Notes: generated by a model from the sequence alone, not told the origin. Shown: positions 33,032 to 41,784, numbered from the stretch's first letter. The stretch is 64,000 bases of DNA from Sphingosinicella sp942492965 (GCA_942492965.1 OW818656.1:2542001-2606000), one strand, 5' to 3'. Numbers and translations are program-made.

Positions 33032-33942
33032 CACAGAGCTTCGCTGCAGACCGCACGGCATCAGAGGGCGAAAGTCCCTTTGCGACACTCACCTTCGAAC
33101 GGCGCATTGCTGCGCCGCCCGCCGTGCTTTGGGAGGCGTGGACGGCCCCTGCCGCACGCGCGATCTGGGCTTCGCCTTCGCCCTCGGTGACCGTCGAAAT
33201 GCTGGAAAGCGACACAAGGGTCGGCGGCCGCGAGATTTCGCTGTGCAAGGTGGACGGCGAGCCCGATATCCGCTGCGAGAACGGCTGGCTCGTCCTGCAG
33301 CCGGCGGAGCGCAGCGTGAATTACGAGGTGATCTCATCCGAAGGCGCGACGCTATCGGCGGCGCTGGTGACGGCGCGGATCGAAGAGGCGGGCGGGCACA
33401 GCCGGCTGGTCGTGACGGTGCAGCTTTCCTCGCTCGCGGAGGATATGGCGGCCGGCTACCGGGAGGGCTTCGGGGCCGGTCTCGATAATCTGGCTGCAGT
33501 CGCCGAGCGAACCATGATTTTGCAGCGCGTGATCCAGGCGCCGAAATCGATCGTGTGGGGCGCCTGGATGAATGCCGAAACGCTGCCGCAATGGTGGGGG
33601 CCGGATGGGTTTTCGTGCCGCACGACGCGGATCGATCTGCGCGCGGGCGGCGAGTGGGTGTTCGACATGATCGGGCCGGACGGCACCGTGTTCCCGAACC
33701 ATCATCTCTATAACGAGGTCCGCCGCGAAGAACGGATCGGCTACGCGCTGCTTTGGGGCGAGAACGGCCCCAAGCACGCCGATGCCTGGGCCTCGTTCGA
33801 GGAACAGGACGGGGCGACGAAAGTGACACTGGGCATGGTCTTCAGCACGGCGGCGGAATTTCAGGACGCGAAGGGGTTCGGCGCCGTGGAACTGGGGCAT
33901 CAAACGCTGGGCAAGCTGGAACGATTCATCACTGCCCGCTGA
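33028..33942 (+). CDS. Tandem SRPBCC (AHSA1-like) domain protein
   Basis: A 304-residue protein with two SRPBCC/START-like domains: the first at about 20-150 (FERRIAAPPAVLWEAWTAP), the second at about 163-300 (LQRVIQAPKSIVWGAWMNA, then WWGPDGFSCRT and GGEWVFDMIGPDG). These helix-grip folds bind hydrophobic ligands or act as Hsp90-activator-like proteins. It is translationally coupled to the ArsR repressor, which presumably regulates it. A single gene carrying two domains is less usual than one domain per gene. The palindromic repeat element begins five bases after its stop. Confidence 0.88.
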   Translation: MTQSFAADRTASEGESPFATLTFERRIAAPPAVLWEAWTAPAARAIWASPSPSVTVEMLESDTRVGGREISLCKVDGEPDIRCENGWLVLQPAERSVNYEVISSEGATLSAALVTARIEEAGGHSRLVVTVQLSSLAEDMAAGYREGFGAGLDNLAAVAERTMILQRVIQAPKSIVWGAWMNAETLPQWWGPDGFSCRTTRIDLRAGGEWVFDMIGPDGTVFPNHHLYNEVRREERIGYALLWGENGPKHADAWASFEEQDGATKVTLGMVFSTAAEFQDAKGFGAVELGHQTLGKLERFITAR

Positions 33943-33946
33943 AGCG

Positions 33947-34094
33947 CCAGGGCGGATCGACATTCAGCTCTGACGGCCTGCAAATGGCGGCTTTCAGCGC
34001 TTCCGGTGCTCACGTACCTTTAGTACGCTGCGCTCCGGGTCGCGAAAATCCACCATTTTCGGCACGTCATCTTCTGAATGTCGATCCGCCCTGG
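33947..34094. repeat. 148-bp palindromic repeat element
   Basis: Perfect 21-bp terminal inverted repeats (33947-33967 with 34074-34094; left arm begins CCAGGGCGGATCGACATTCA) enclose inner sequence that is itself an imperfect long hairpin: the CAAATGGCGGC side pairs loosely with the ATCCACCATTTTCG side. Partial copies occur at 26231-26252 and 48630-48675. It is non-coding and sits between convergent genes. It could be a REP/BIME-type repeat or a MITE; no target duplication is evident. Confidence 0.85.
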
Positions 34095-34120
34095 AGCGGG
34101 CGCGCGCCCCCTTTCAGGAA

Positions 34121-34666
34121 TCAGCCCCGGATGGGAACGATGCGCGCGGCGGCGGGGCGTTCGCTTTCGCGCGCGGTTTCGCGCCAGCTGACGACGCCGA
34201 AGACTACGTCGATCGCGCCGCCGTTCGTGGTGAACGGCATCAGCAATGCGCGGTAGATGCCGGGGTGGCCCGTGGCGGTTTCGTAAGGTGTTTCGACCGA
34301 CAGCGGCACGGCGCGGCTGAGCAGTTCGGGCAAATAACTGCTGATGCGCATGAGGAGCGAGCCCGGCGGCGCATCGGCGAGGCCGATGACATCGGTATCG
34401 ACGCCGCCTTCGGCCTGCAGCGCCTCGCCGATGAGGCGGAGGTGCGGACCTTCGTTTTCGTCGAGATCGATGACGAAGCTCTGCGTGCAGCGGTCCTCGA
34501 TCAGCATCGGATCGAAATCGCTCCAACGGGGCACGCTGCCGGCACGCGGTAGCGTCGCCCAGTAGTTGTGCGCCTGCATATGCAGGCGGCGTTCCTGCGA
34601 GCCCGTGCTGACCGGCGGCAGCGCCTTTGCGCGGCGAAGCGCTGAAACCTTGCTGCCGAGTGTCAT
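34121..34666 (-). CDS. PAS-domain (PAS_5-like) protein
   Basis: A 181-residue soluble protein. After a basic leader (about 1-28) the sequence runs YWATLPRAGSVPRWSDFDP, a segment typical of the alphaproteobacterial PAS_5 family, then LIGEALQAEGGVDTDVIGL and PLSVETPYETATGHPGIYR, ending with FGVVSW. No output domain is attached, so it is likely a stand-alone sensor fold. The start at 34666 gives the full leader; MQAHNYW at residue 30 is an alternative. It stands alone between the repeat element and the homogentisate operon. Confidence 0.78.
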   Translation of the reverse strand: MTLGSKVSALRRAKALPPVSTGSQERRLHMQAHNYWATLPRAGSVPRWSDFDPMLIEDRCTQSFVIDLDENEGPHLRLIGEALQAEGGVDTDVIGLADAPPGSLLMRISSYLPELLSRAVPLSVETPYETATGHPGIYRALLMPFTTNGGAIDVVFGVVSWRETARESERPAAARIVPIRG

Positions 34667-34741
34667 GTACGCGCTCCCTGAATACAGTGCGCGCGACCCT
34701 GCCCCATCAGGCGTTAACAGGTTGGAAACGGAAGCGCCGCC

Positions 34742-35749
34742 TCAGCCCGCCGAGACGGTCTGTTCGATCGCGCCGAAGATGCTGTGGCCAGTGCTGTCGT
34801 CGACCCAGATTCGCACCGTGTCTCCGTATTTCAGGAACGGCGTTTCGGGGTTCCCCGACAGGATCGTCTCGACCATCCGCACCTCTGCAAGGCACGAATA
34901 GCCTAGGCCTCCGTTCGCGATGGGCTTGCCCGGGCCGCCGCCTGCGTCGCGGTTCGAGACCGTGCCCGAGCCGATGATCGAGCCCGCTTCGAGATCGCGC
35001 GTCTTGGCGAGGTGCGCGATCAGCACGCCGAAATCGAAGGTCATGTCGACATGCGTTTCGGCGCGGCCGAACGGCTGGCCGTTCAGATCGACCTTGAGCG
35101 TGCCGAGAAGCTTGCCGCCGTCCCATGCCGCGCCGAGCTCGTCGGGGGTCACGAACACCGGCGAGAAGGCGCTCGCAGGCTTGGACTGGAGGAAGCCGAA
35201 GCCCTTGGCGAGTTCGGCGGGGATGAGATTGCGCAAGGACACGTCGTTGACGATGCCGACGAGGCGGATGTGCGCGCGCGCGTCCTCGGGGGAGAGGCCT
35301 TGCGGCACGTCGCCCGTAACGACGACGACCTCGGCTTCGAGGTCGCAGCCCCAGCTTTCGTCGGCAAGCACGATCGGATCGCGCGGGCCGACGAACGAAT
35401 CGCTGCCGCCCTGGTACATCAGCGGATCGGTCCAGAAGCTTTCGGGAAGCTCTGCGCCGCGCGCTTTCCGCACCAGCTCGACGTGGTTCACGTAGGCGGA
35501 GCCGTCCGCCCACTGATACGCGCGCGGCAGGGGCGAATGCGCCTCGCGCTCGTGGAAGCGCATCATGGGGATCGCTTCGTGCGCGAGATCGGTGGCGAGG
35601 GCTTCGAGCTTCGGGGCTGCCACGTCCCAATCGTCGAGCGCGGCCTGCAGCGTCGGGGCGATGGCGGAGGCGTCCGCGCACCACGCGAGATCCTTCGAGA
35701 CGACGACCAGACGGCCGTCGCGTCCGCCCTTCAGGCTGGCAAGCTTCAT
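34742..35749 (-). CDS. Fumarylacetoacetate hydrolase family protein
   Basis: A 335-residue enzyme expected to cleave fumarylacetoacetate to fumarate and acetoacetate, the last step of tyrosine breakdown. FAH-fold signatures: WGCDLEAEVVVVTGDVP (metal-binding acidic residues, about 128-144), VGIVNDVSLRNL, GFGFLQSKPASAFSPVF, and GSIIGSGTVSNRD near 265. The start MKLASLKGG at 35749 overlaps the upstream M20 peptidase stop as ATGA. The frame is open much further upstream, but that is antisense-frame noise within the peptidase gene. Last gene of the hppD operon; maleylacetoacetate isomerase is not in the window. Confidence 0.92.
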   Translation of the reverse strand: MKLASLKGGRDGRLVVVSKDLAWCADASAIAPTLQAALDDWDVAAPKLEALATDLAHEAIPMMRFHEREAHSPLPRAYQWADGSAYVNHVELVRKARGAELPESFWTDPLMYQGGSDSFVGPRDPIVLADESWGCDLEAEVVVVTGDVPQGLSPEDARAHIRLVGIVNDVSLRNLIPAELAKGFGFLQSKPASAFSPVFVTPDELGAAWDGGKLLGTLKVDLNGQPFGRAETHVDMTFDFGVLIAHLAKTRDLEAGSIIGSGTVSNRDAGGGPGKPIANGGLGYSCLAEVRMVETILSGNPETPFLKYGDTVRIWVDDSTGHSIFGAIEQTVSAG

Positions 35750-37152
35750 TTCTTCCCTCCGGCAAGCGTTTTGATGAGGTGCGGCCAGTAATCGAGGCCG
35801 TTGTAGAAGGAGGCGACGGGCGCATTCTCGTCGAGCCCGTGCGCGCGCATTTTCTTCATGTCCATGAAGACGGGTGACACGGCAAAGGTGGGAACGTCCG
35901 CGATGCGGAACCACATGCCGTCGGTGCCGCCCGATTCCTGATAGGGCGTGATCGCGACGCCGGGATAATGCAGCGCCAGCGCCGATTTCACGGCGGCGGT
36001 CACGTCCGGCCTCGTTTCGGAAACCGGGCTTGCCGTGGGCGTGCCGCGCACTTTCCATTCGGCTTTCGGATTGCCGCCGGCCTGTTCGAGCGCGGCCTGT
36101 ACGGTCGCAACGTCCACGCCCGGGAAGATACGGCAGTTCACCGTGCCGATCGCGCGCTGCGGCAATGCATTTTCGGCGTGGCCCGCGTTCAGCATCGTGG
36201 CGACGCAGGTGGTGCGCATCTCGGGCTCGAATTCCTCGCTCGAAGCGAGCGCGGCGGCGGCCTCGGCATCGTTCGGGTTTTCGGAGAAACGCCGCAGCAT
36301 CTCGGCGACCTGCGGCTGCGAGGCTTTCAGCTCCTTCGCCATCGCGCCGAACGAGGCGCGCGTGACGCTGTTCGCCTGAATCGGGAACTTGAGCGCCTCG
36401 ACGGTCTTGAGGAGCGCGGCGAGATCGTAGATCGCATTGTCCTTGCGCGGACGGCTGGAGTGGCCGCCCTCGTTGCGGATCGTCACGTCGAAGGTGGCGA
36501 AGGTCTTCTCGGCGACCTGCATTCCGTAGCCGAAGGGCTTTCCATCCGGCGTGAGTGCGCCGCCGCCCGCATCCGAATTGAGCGCATATTCGAGCTTCAC
36601 GGGTTTCAGCGCGTCGACGAGCGCGCGCGTCGTCGTCATGCCCGTTTCCTCGTCGCCCGAGAAGGCGAGGTAGAGGTCGCGGTCCGGCACGAAGCCGCTG
36701 GTTTTCAGATCGGCGAAGGCGCGCGCGAGGTGGGCGACGCCCATCTTGTTGTCGAGCGTGCCGCGGCCGAGAAAATCGCCGTCCTTTTCGCGCAGCACGA
36801 AGGGATCGAACGACCAGTCCTCCGGCTTCGCGTCGACCACGTCCATGTGCGCGAGGTAGGCGACGGGGGGCTTCTTGCTGCCTGCTTTGCCCGGATAGCG
36901 CGCGAGGAGGTACACGGTCTCGCCCATCGGCACGACCTTGATGTCCGCGTCCGCGAAGCCCGCTGCCTTCAGATCCTTGACGACGCGCGCCGCCACTTCG
37001 GGCACCTTGCCGTGACCCGCGGCGGAGCGGATTTCGACGATGTCCTTGTAGAGGCTGAGCGCTGCGGTGCCTTGTGGCGAATTCGGCGCGGCGGCATTCG
37101 CCATCGGTGCGGCGAGGCACAGCATCGCCGCGGACAGGATCATGGGTTTCAT
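35746..37152 (-). CDS. Secreted M20 family metallopeptidase
   Basis: A 468-residue exported peptidase with a signal peptide (MKPMILSAAMLCLAAPMANA). Zinc-site motifs of the M20/M25/M40 family are present: LAHMDVV (about 103-109), GRGTLDNKMG (about 129-138) and SGDEETG (about 164-170). Members remove residues from di- or oligopeptides. It sits inside the homogentisate operon, 11 bases after hmgA and overlapping FAH by four bases. A periplasmic peptidase there is unexpected and suggests coupling of peptide breakdown to tyrosine use, by inference. Confidence 0.92.
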   Translation of the reverse strand: MKPMILSAAMLCLAAPMANAAAPNSPQGTAALSLYKDIVEIRSAAGHGKVPEVAARVVKDLKAAGFADADIKVVPMGETVYLLARYPGKAGSKKPPVAYLAHMDVVDAKPEDWSFDPFVLREKDGDFLGRGTLDNKMGVAHLARAFADLKTSGFVPDRDLYLAFSGDEETGMTTTRALVDALKPVKLEYALNSDAGGGALTPDGKPFGYGMQVAEKTFATFDVTIRNEGGHSSRPRKDNAIYDLAALLKTVEALKFPIQANSVTRASFGAMAKELKASQPQVAEMLRRFSENPNDAEAAAALASSEEFEPEMRTTCVATMLNAGHAENALPQRAIGTVNCRIFPGVDVATVQAALEQAGGNPKAEWKVRGTPTASPVSETRPDVTAAVKSALALHYPGVAITPYQESGGTDGMWFRIADVPTFAVSPVFMDMKKMRAHGLDENAPVASFYNGLDYWPHLIKTLAGGKK

Positions 37153-37163
37153 GTGGGCCCCCT

Positions 37164-38291
37164 TCAGGATTTGCTTTTCCAGCTATCCTTGTAACCGGTC
37201 CATTCGACAGCGGAAGCCGCTTCGCCGATTTCGAGCGGATCGCGCGTGTCGATCATCACTGCGTACTCGTCGGTCATCGGCTTGGGCTGCTCGAACATGC
37301 GGGTGAGCGCCTTGGGGTGGGGGCCGTGCGTGAAGCCGCAAGGGTGCAGCGTCATCATGCCGGGGTGGATGTTGTCGCGGCTGAAGAAGTCGCCGTCGTG
37401 GTAGAACAGCACCTCGTCGTAATCGTCGTTGTTGTGGAAAAACGGCACCTTCAGCGCCTTCGGGTCCGTTTCGAACGGGCGCGGCGCGAAGGTGCAGATG
37501 ACGAAGCGATCGGCCAGGAAGGTCGTGTGCGCCGAGGGCGGCACATGGTAGCGGTGGCTCATGATCGGGCGGATGTCGCGCACGTTGAGGCGTGCGACCG
37601 AAAGCTCGCCGTGCCAGCCCACCGCATCGAGCGGGTTGAACGGATAGGTCATCCACGAAACCTGCCCGCGCTTCTTTACAGCGACGCGCGTTTCGGTGTC
37701 GCCCTGCTGCGCGCGGAAGGCCTCATTGATTTCGGGCGTATCCATCACCGCCGCATCGAAGATCGCGTGCGGACCCAGAAGTCCTTTGTCGGGGAGCGTG
37801 TAGCTGCAGTTCGTCGCCTCGACCGCGAGGATCTGCATCGGCTCGGTGGGCACGATGCGCCACATCGTGCCGCGCGGGATCACGACATAGTCGCCCTGCC
37901 CGATCGCGAGGTGACCGAAATCGCAGAAGAAATCGCCGCTGCCGCGGTGCACGAACAGAATCTGGTCGCCGTCGCCGTTGCGATCGAGCGCCGTCATGGC
38001 GTCGGCGAGACGCCACAGGCGGATTTCGGTCCCCTTGTTGTGCAGCACGACCGGGGCGGACCAAAGCGAGTTCGGCGCTTCGTTGATCTGCGTGAGATCG
38101 AAGGCGCGGGGCGCGAGCGGCCCGTCGAAATCGGTCCACGCCGTCGGCGGGTTGCGGTGATAGAAGAAGGCGGCGGGGCCGAAAAAGCCCTCCTTCGACA
38201 TCTCGCGCTCGTAGGTGCCTTCGGGAAGATCGGCGTGCGCCTGACGGCTGGCTTCACCCTTCACCAGCGGGAAATTGAGGTAGCGCTTCAT
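37164..38291 (-). CDS. hmgA: Homogentisate 1,2-dioxygenase (short form)
   Basis: Opens the ring of homogentisate to maleylacetoacetate. The 375-residue product shows VVIPRGTMWRI (cupin core), SHRYHVPPSAHTTFLADRF, PFFHNNDDYDEVLFY (iron-ligand region), and CGFTHGPHPKAL with the last His ligand. It is about 60 residues shorter than the classic 430-440-residue enzymes, so substrate range could differ, but its position three bases after hppD supports the role. The start MKRYLNFPLVKG is clear. Confidence 0.88.
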   Translation of the reverse strand: MKRYLNFPLVKGEASRQAHADLPEGTYEREMSKEGFFGPAAFFYHRNPPTAWTDFDGPLAPRAFDLTQINEAPNSLWSAPVVLHNKGTEIRLWRLADAMTALDRNGDGDQILFVHRGSGDFFCDFGHLAIGQGDYVVIPRGTMWRIVPTEPMQILAVEATNCSYTLPDKGLLGPHAIFDAAVMDTPEINEAFRAQQGDTETRVAVKKRGQVSWMTYPFNPLDAVGWHGELSVARLNVRDIRPIMSHRYHVPPSAHTTFLADRFVICTFAPRPFETDPKALKVPFFHNNDDYDEVLFYHDGDFFSRDNIHPGMMTLHPCGFTHGPHPKALTRMFEQPKPMTDEYAVMIDTRDPLEIGEAASAVEWTGYKDSWKSKS

Positions 38292-38294
38292 GGC

Positions 38295-39377
38295 TCAGCC
38301 CTCCGCGGTTTCGAGCACGCCGCGCTCGATCTGGTCACGCTCGATCGATTCGAACAGCGCCTTGAAATTGCCCTCGCCGAAGCCTTCGTCCTTCTTGCGC
38401 TGGATGATTTCGAAGAACACAGGCCCCAGCACGTTGCCCGAGAAGATCTGGAGGAGCAGGCGCGGGTCGTTGTTCTCGGTGGAGCCGTCGAGCAGGATGC
38501 CGCGAGACTTCATCGCATCGACCGGCTCGCCGTGGCCGGGCAGGCGCTCGTCCAGCATCGCATAATAGGTTTCGGGCGGCGCGGTCATGAACGGCAGGCC
38601 GAGCGCCTTCAGGCTGTCGATCGTGGAATAGATGTCGGCCGTGGAGAGCGCGACATGCTGGATGCCCTCGCCGTTGAAGGCCATCAGGAATTCTTCGATC
38701 TGACCGCCGCCCTGCTTGGCTTCTTCGTTCAGGGGAATGCGGATCTTGCCGTCGGGCGCTGTCATCGCGCGGCTGGTGAGGCCGGTGTATTCGCCCTTGA
38801 TGTCGAAGTAGCGAATCTCGCGGAAGTTGAAGAGCTTCTCGTAGAATTCCGCCCAGAATTTCATGCGGCCGCGATAGACGTTGTGCGTGAGGTGATCGAT
38901 GATCTCCAGCCCCGCGCCCTTGGGATGGCGATCGACGCCTTCGAAATAGCGGAAATCGATGTCGTAGATGTCGGCATCGTCGCCGTAGCGATCGATGAGA
39001 TAGATGAGGCTGCCGCCGATGCCCTTGATGGCGGGGAGGCGAAGCTCCATCCAGCCCGTGGAGGTCGGCATGGGTTCGGCGCCGTTCGCGACGGCGTGCG
39101 CATAAGCCTTCGCGGCGTCCTTCACGCGGAAGCCCATCGCGCAGGCACCCGATTCATGTTCTTCGGCGAAGAAGGCGGCGGGCGAGCGCGGCTCGGCGTT
39201 CAGCAGGAAGTTGACGTGGCCCTGCCGGTACAGCGTGACGTCCTTCGAGCGGTGCTTCGCGATGGGCGTGAAGCCGAGCTGGCGGAACACGCGATCGACG
39301 ACCGCCGGATCCTGCGCGGAGAACTCCAGGAATTCGAATCCGTCGAGTCCTGCCGGGTTTTCGAAAAGGTCGGCCAT
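38295..39377 (-). CDS. hppD: 4-Hydroxyphenylpyruvate dioxygenase
   Basis: Converts 4-hydroxyphenylpyruvate to homogentisate. The 360-residue protein has the two vicinal-oxygen-chelate halves with iron ligands visible: LEIIDHLTHNV (His, about 160), GIQHVALST (His, about 240) and PVFFEIIQRK (Glu, about 322). The start MADLFENP at 39377 follows GGGAGAG; an ATG at 39395 adds six residues. First gene of the hppD-hmgA-M20-FAH operon, divergent from a MarR regulator across an 80-base gap that contains a perfect palindrome. Confidence 0.95.
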   Translation of the reverse strand: MADLFENPAGLDGFEFLEFSAQDPAVVDRVFRQLGFTPIAKHRSKDVTLYRQGHVNFLLNAEPRSPAAFFAEEHESGACAMGFRVKDAAKAYAHAVANGAEPMPTSTGWMELRLPAIKGIGGSLIYLIDRYGDDADIYDIDFRYFEGVDRHPKGAGLEIIDHLTHNVYRGRMKFWAEFYEKLFNFREIRYFDIKGEYTGLTSRAMTAPDGKIRIPLNEEAKQGGGQIEEFLMAFNGEGIQHVALSTADIYSTIDSLKALGLPFMTAPPETYYAMLDERLPGHGEPVDAMKSRGILLDGSTENNDPRLLLQIFSGNVLGPVFFEIIQRKKDEGFGEGNFKALFESIERDQIERGVLETAEG

Positions 39378-39423
39378 TGACGCTCTCTCCCTCATTTGCT
39401 TCGAGTCGTTATTTCATGATATT

Positions 39424-39439
39424 AGTTTCATATGAAACT
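39424..39439. promoter_or_regulatory. Perfect 16-bp palindrome, probable MarR operator
   Basis: AGTTTCATATGAAACT reads identically on both strands and lies between the divergent hppD operon and the marR-type gene (47 bases upstream of hppD, 19 upstream of marR). Size and symmetry fit a MarR-dimer site, probably controlling both directions. Confidence 0.82.
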
Positions 39440-39457
39440 TGTTGCAAGTGGAACGAT

Positions 39458-39913
39458 ATGCCTCCGATCCGTCTCGACACGTTCCTGCCCTACCGCGTCG
39501 CGGTGCTCTCCGACCGCCTGAGCCAGCGGCTCGCGCGCGTCTATGAAGGGTGCGGGCTGTCCTCGCCGCAATGGCGCGTGCTCGCCGCGGTCGCCGAGAA
39601 GCCGGGGCGGAGCGCGCAGGACGTGGTGCGGATGACGCCGATGGAGAAGGCGACGGTAAGCCGGGCCGTTTCCGCGCTCATCGCGCGCGGTCTGATGCGC
39701 CGCGCGGCGGACGACCGTGACGGCCGCACCTCGCGCCTGACGCTGACGACGGAGGGCGAGCGCCTGTACGGCGAGATCGCGCCCGGCGTGCTCGCGATCG
39801 AAGCGGATATCGCGGCGCGCTGCGACAAGGCGGGGCTGCTCGCCGCGATCGACGCGATCGAGAACGGGCTCGGCGCGGAGGACGCGGTGGACACCGTTTC
39901 GGTGCGCGGTTAG
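39458..39913 (+). CDS. MarR-family regulator of the homogentisate operon
   Basis: A 151-residue winged-helix regulator: GLSSPQWRVLAAVAEKPGRS (about 35-54), recognition region EKATVSRAVSALIARGLMRRA, and wing DDRDGRTSRLTLT, all standard MarR. The start MPPIRLDTF at 39458 is used because the longer frame crosses the operator palindrome. Divergent placement from hppD implies it represses tyrosine catabolism and itself, released by an aromatic intermediate; this resembles HmgR-type control and is inference. Confidence 0.9.
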   Translation: MPPIRLDTFLPYRVAVLSDRLSQRLARVYEGCGLSSPQWRVLAAVAEKPGRSAQDVVRMTPMEKATVSRAVSALIARGLMRRAADDRDGRTSRLTLTTEGERLYGEIAPGVLAIEADIAARCDKAGLLAAIDAIENGLGAEDAVDTVSVRG

Positions 39914-39951
39914 GAGACAGGCCTGCACGGTGTGCCAAGGAATGGACTCGC

Positions 39952-40254
39952 ATGAATACGGTCACAGCTCTGCTCGGTATCTTCACGATGGTCATCCAGC
40001 TCGTGATCTGGATCATCATCGCGCAGGTCATCATCAGCTGGCTGGTGGCGTTCAACGTCATCAACACCAGCAATCAATTCGTGCGCAGCCTGCTGACCGG
40101 GCTCGACCGGCTGACGGAGCCGATGATGCGGCCGATCCGGCGCGTGCTCCCCGATCTCGGTGGCATCGACCTTTCGCCGATGGTGCTGATCCTCGGCCTC
40201 ATCCTCATCCAGCGGCTGGTTCCGGCGCTGGTTTTCGACATCATGGCGGGCTGA
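39952..40254 (+). CDS. YggT family membrane protein
   Basis: A 100-residue protein with two hydrophobic segments (LLGIFTMVIQLVIWIIIAQV at about 7-26 and VLILGLILIQRLVPALVF at about 78-95) separated by the family loop LTEPMMRPIRRVLPDLGGIDLSP. YggT proteins are small inner-membrane proteins linked to osmotic tolerance or cell-division-associated functions, without a defined biochemical activity. It lies 10 bases before folD, so the two are probably co-transcribed. Confidence 0.92.
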   Translation: MNTVTALLGIFTMVIQLVIWIIIAQVIISWLVAFNVINTSNQFVRSLLTGLDRLTEPMMRPIRRVLPDLGGIDLSPMVLILGLILIQRLVPALVFDIMAG

Positions 40255-40264
40255 AAGTTTTCAA

Positions 40265-41164
40265 ATGACGGCTGAGCGTATCGACGGCAAGGCGTTTGCC
40301 GAGGGTCTCCGCGGACGTGTGTCCGCCGCGGTCGCACCGTTTCTCGCGGCGACGGGGCGCAGGCCGGGCCTCGCGGTCGTGCTGGTGGGCGAAGATCCGG
40401 CGAGCCAGGTCTATGTCGGCTCCAAGCACAAGGCGACGGTCGAAGCCGGCATGGTGAGCTTCGAGCATCGCCTGCCTGCCGACACACCCGAGGCCGATCT
40501 GATCGCGCTCGTGGAAACGCTGAACGCGGACCAGAGCGTCGACGGCATCCTCGTGCAGATGCCGCTCCCCAAGCACATGCGCGAGAGTGCGGTGATTGAG
40601 GCGATCGATCCCGAAAAGGATGTGGACGGGTTTCACATCGTGAACGCGGGGCGGCTCGCGACCGGGTTGCCCGGGCTCGTACCGTGCACGCCGCTCGGCT
40701 GCATGATGCTGCTGGAAGACCGGCTCGGGCGCGACCTTTCGGGGAAGCGCGCGGTCGTGATCGGGCGATCGAACATCGTCGGCAAGCCGATGGCGCAGCT
40801 TCTGCTCGCGGCGAACGCGACCGTCACCATCGCGCACAGCCGTACGGCTGACCTGCCTTCGGTGGTGCGCGAGGCGGATATCGTGATTGCTGCCGTCGGT
40901 CGCCCGGAAATGGTACGCGGCGACTGGCTGAAGCCGGGCGCGGTCGTGATCGACGTGGGCATCAACCGCATCGCGGCGCCGGAACGCGGCGAGGGCAAGA
41001 CGCGGCTCGTCGGCGACGTGGCATACACCGAGGCCATGGAGACCGCGAGCGGGGTGACGCCGGTGCCGGGCGGTGTCGGGCCGATGACGATCGCCGTGCT
41101 TCTGCGCAACACGCTCGTCGCCGCGCATCGCCGCGCCGGGCTGCCCGCGCCCGAAGGCCTGTAG
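40265..41164 (+). CDS. folD: Bifunctional methylenetetrahydrofolate dehydrogenase/cyclohydrolase
   Basis: Interconverts 5,10-methylene-, methenyl- and 10-formyl-tetrahydrofolate in one-carbon metabolism. The 299-residue protein has YVGSKHKATVEAG (catalytic lysine, about 54-66), DGILVQMPLP (about 98-107), the NADP-binding VVIGRSNIVGKPMA (about 165-178) and the C-terminal PVPGGVGPMTIA. Length is normal. Its stop overlaps the following MarC gene by one base. Confidence 0.97.
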   Translation: MTAERIDGKAFAEGLRGRVSAAVAPFLAATGRRPGLAVVLVGEDPASQVYVGSKHKATVEAGMVSFEHRLPADTPEADLIALVETLNADQSVDGILVQMPLPKHMRESAVIEAIDPEKDVDGFHIVNAGRLATGLPGLVPCTPLGCMMLLEDRLGRDLSGKRAVVIGRSNIVGKPMAQLLLAANATVTIAHSRTADLPSVVREADIVIAAVGRPEMVRGDWLKPGAVVIDVGINRIAAPERGEGKTRLVGDVAYTEAMETASGVTPVPGGVGPMTIAVLLRNTLVAAHRRAGLPAPEGL

Positions 41165-41784
41165 TGACCGAGCTGTTCATCTCGGCGCTCGCCACGCTGT
41201 TCGTGGTGATCGATCCGCCGGGGTGCGCGCCGATCTATTCTTCGCTGACGGCAGGCGCTTCCGCGCAGCAGCGGCGGTCCATGGCGATCCGATCGGTGCT
41301 GGTGGCGGCGGCGGTGCTGCTGTTCTTCGCTTTCCTCGGCAAGGGGATGCTCGCGGCGCTCGGCATCAGCCTTGATGCTTTTCGCATCGCGGGCGGCATC
41401 CTGCTGTTCCTTATCGCGTCGGAAATGGTGTTCGAGAAGCGCACCGAACGGCGCAATTCGCGCGCGCAGGAAGTGGCGTCGAAGGAGATCGAGGACGTTT
41501 CGGTGTTCCCGATGGCGATCCCGATGCTCGCCGGGCCGGGCTCGATCGCGAGCGTGATGCTGCTCACCTCGCAGGCGAATGGCTGGGTGGAGCGCAGCGT
41601 GGTGCTCGCGGCGCTCGGCATCGTGCTCGGGCTGACATTGCTCGCGCTTCTGACCGCCGGGCCGCTGATGCGGTTGCTCGGCGAGAAAATCGAGGCGATG
41701 ATCACGCGGCTGCTCGGCGTCATCCTTGCCGCGCTGGCCGCGCAGTACGTGATCGACGGAATCCGGGCGAGCTTCAGCCTTTGA
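41164..41784 (+). CDS. MarC family integral membrane protein
   Basis: A 206-residue protein with six hydrophobic helices, beginning with a GTG that overlaps the folD stop by one base. Family-typical features: VVIDPPGCAPIYSSLT near residue 15 and FPMAIPMLAGPGSIASVMLL near 118-137. MarC/UPF0056 proteins are inner-membrane proteins of unknown transport function, despite an early link to antibiotic resistance that was later withdrawn. Its end overlaps the convergent GT-C gene by 11 bases. Confidence 0.92.
   Translation: MTELFISALATLFVVIDPPGCAPIYSSLTAGASAQQRRSMAIRSVLVAAAVLLFFAFLGKGMLAALGISLDAFRIAGGILLFLIASEMVFEKRTERRNSRAQEVASKEIEDVSVFPMAIPMLAGPGSIASVMLLTSQANGWVERSVVLAALGIVLGLTLLALLTAGPLMRLLGEKIEAMITRLLGVILAALAAQYVIDGIRASFSL

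Noticed and set aside
34742..37120. 792-residue minus-strand open frame across the FAH and M20 genes
   Set aside because: Only its last 335 residues (FAH) are real; the rest is an Arg-rich shadow of the M20 peptidase gene.
37074..39380. 768-residue plus-strand open frame opposite hmgA and hppD
   Set aside because: It is antisense to two well-supported enzymes and has no recognisable domain.
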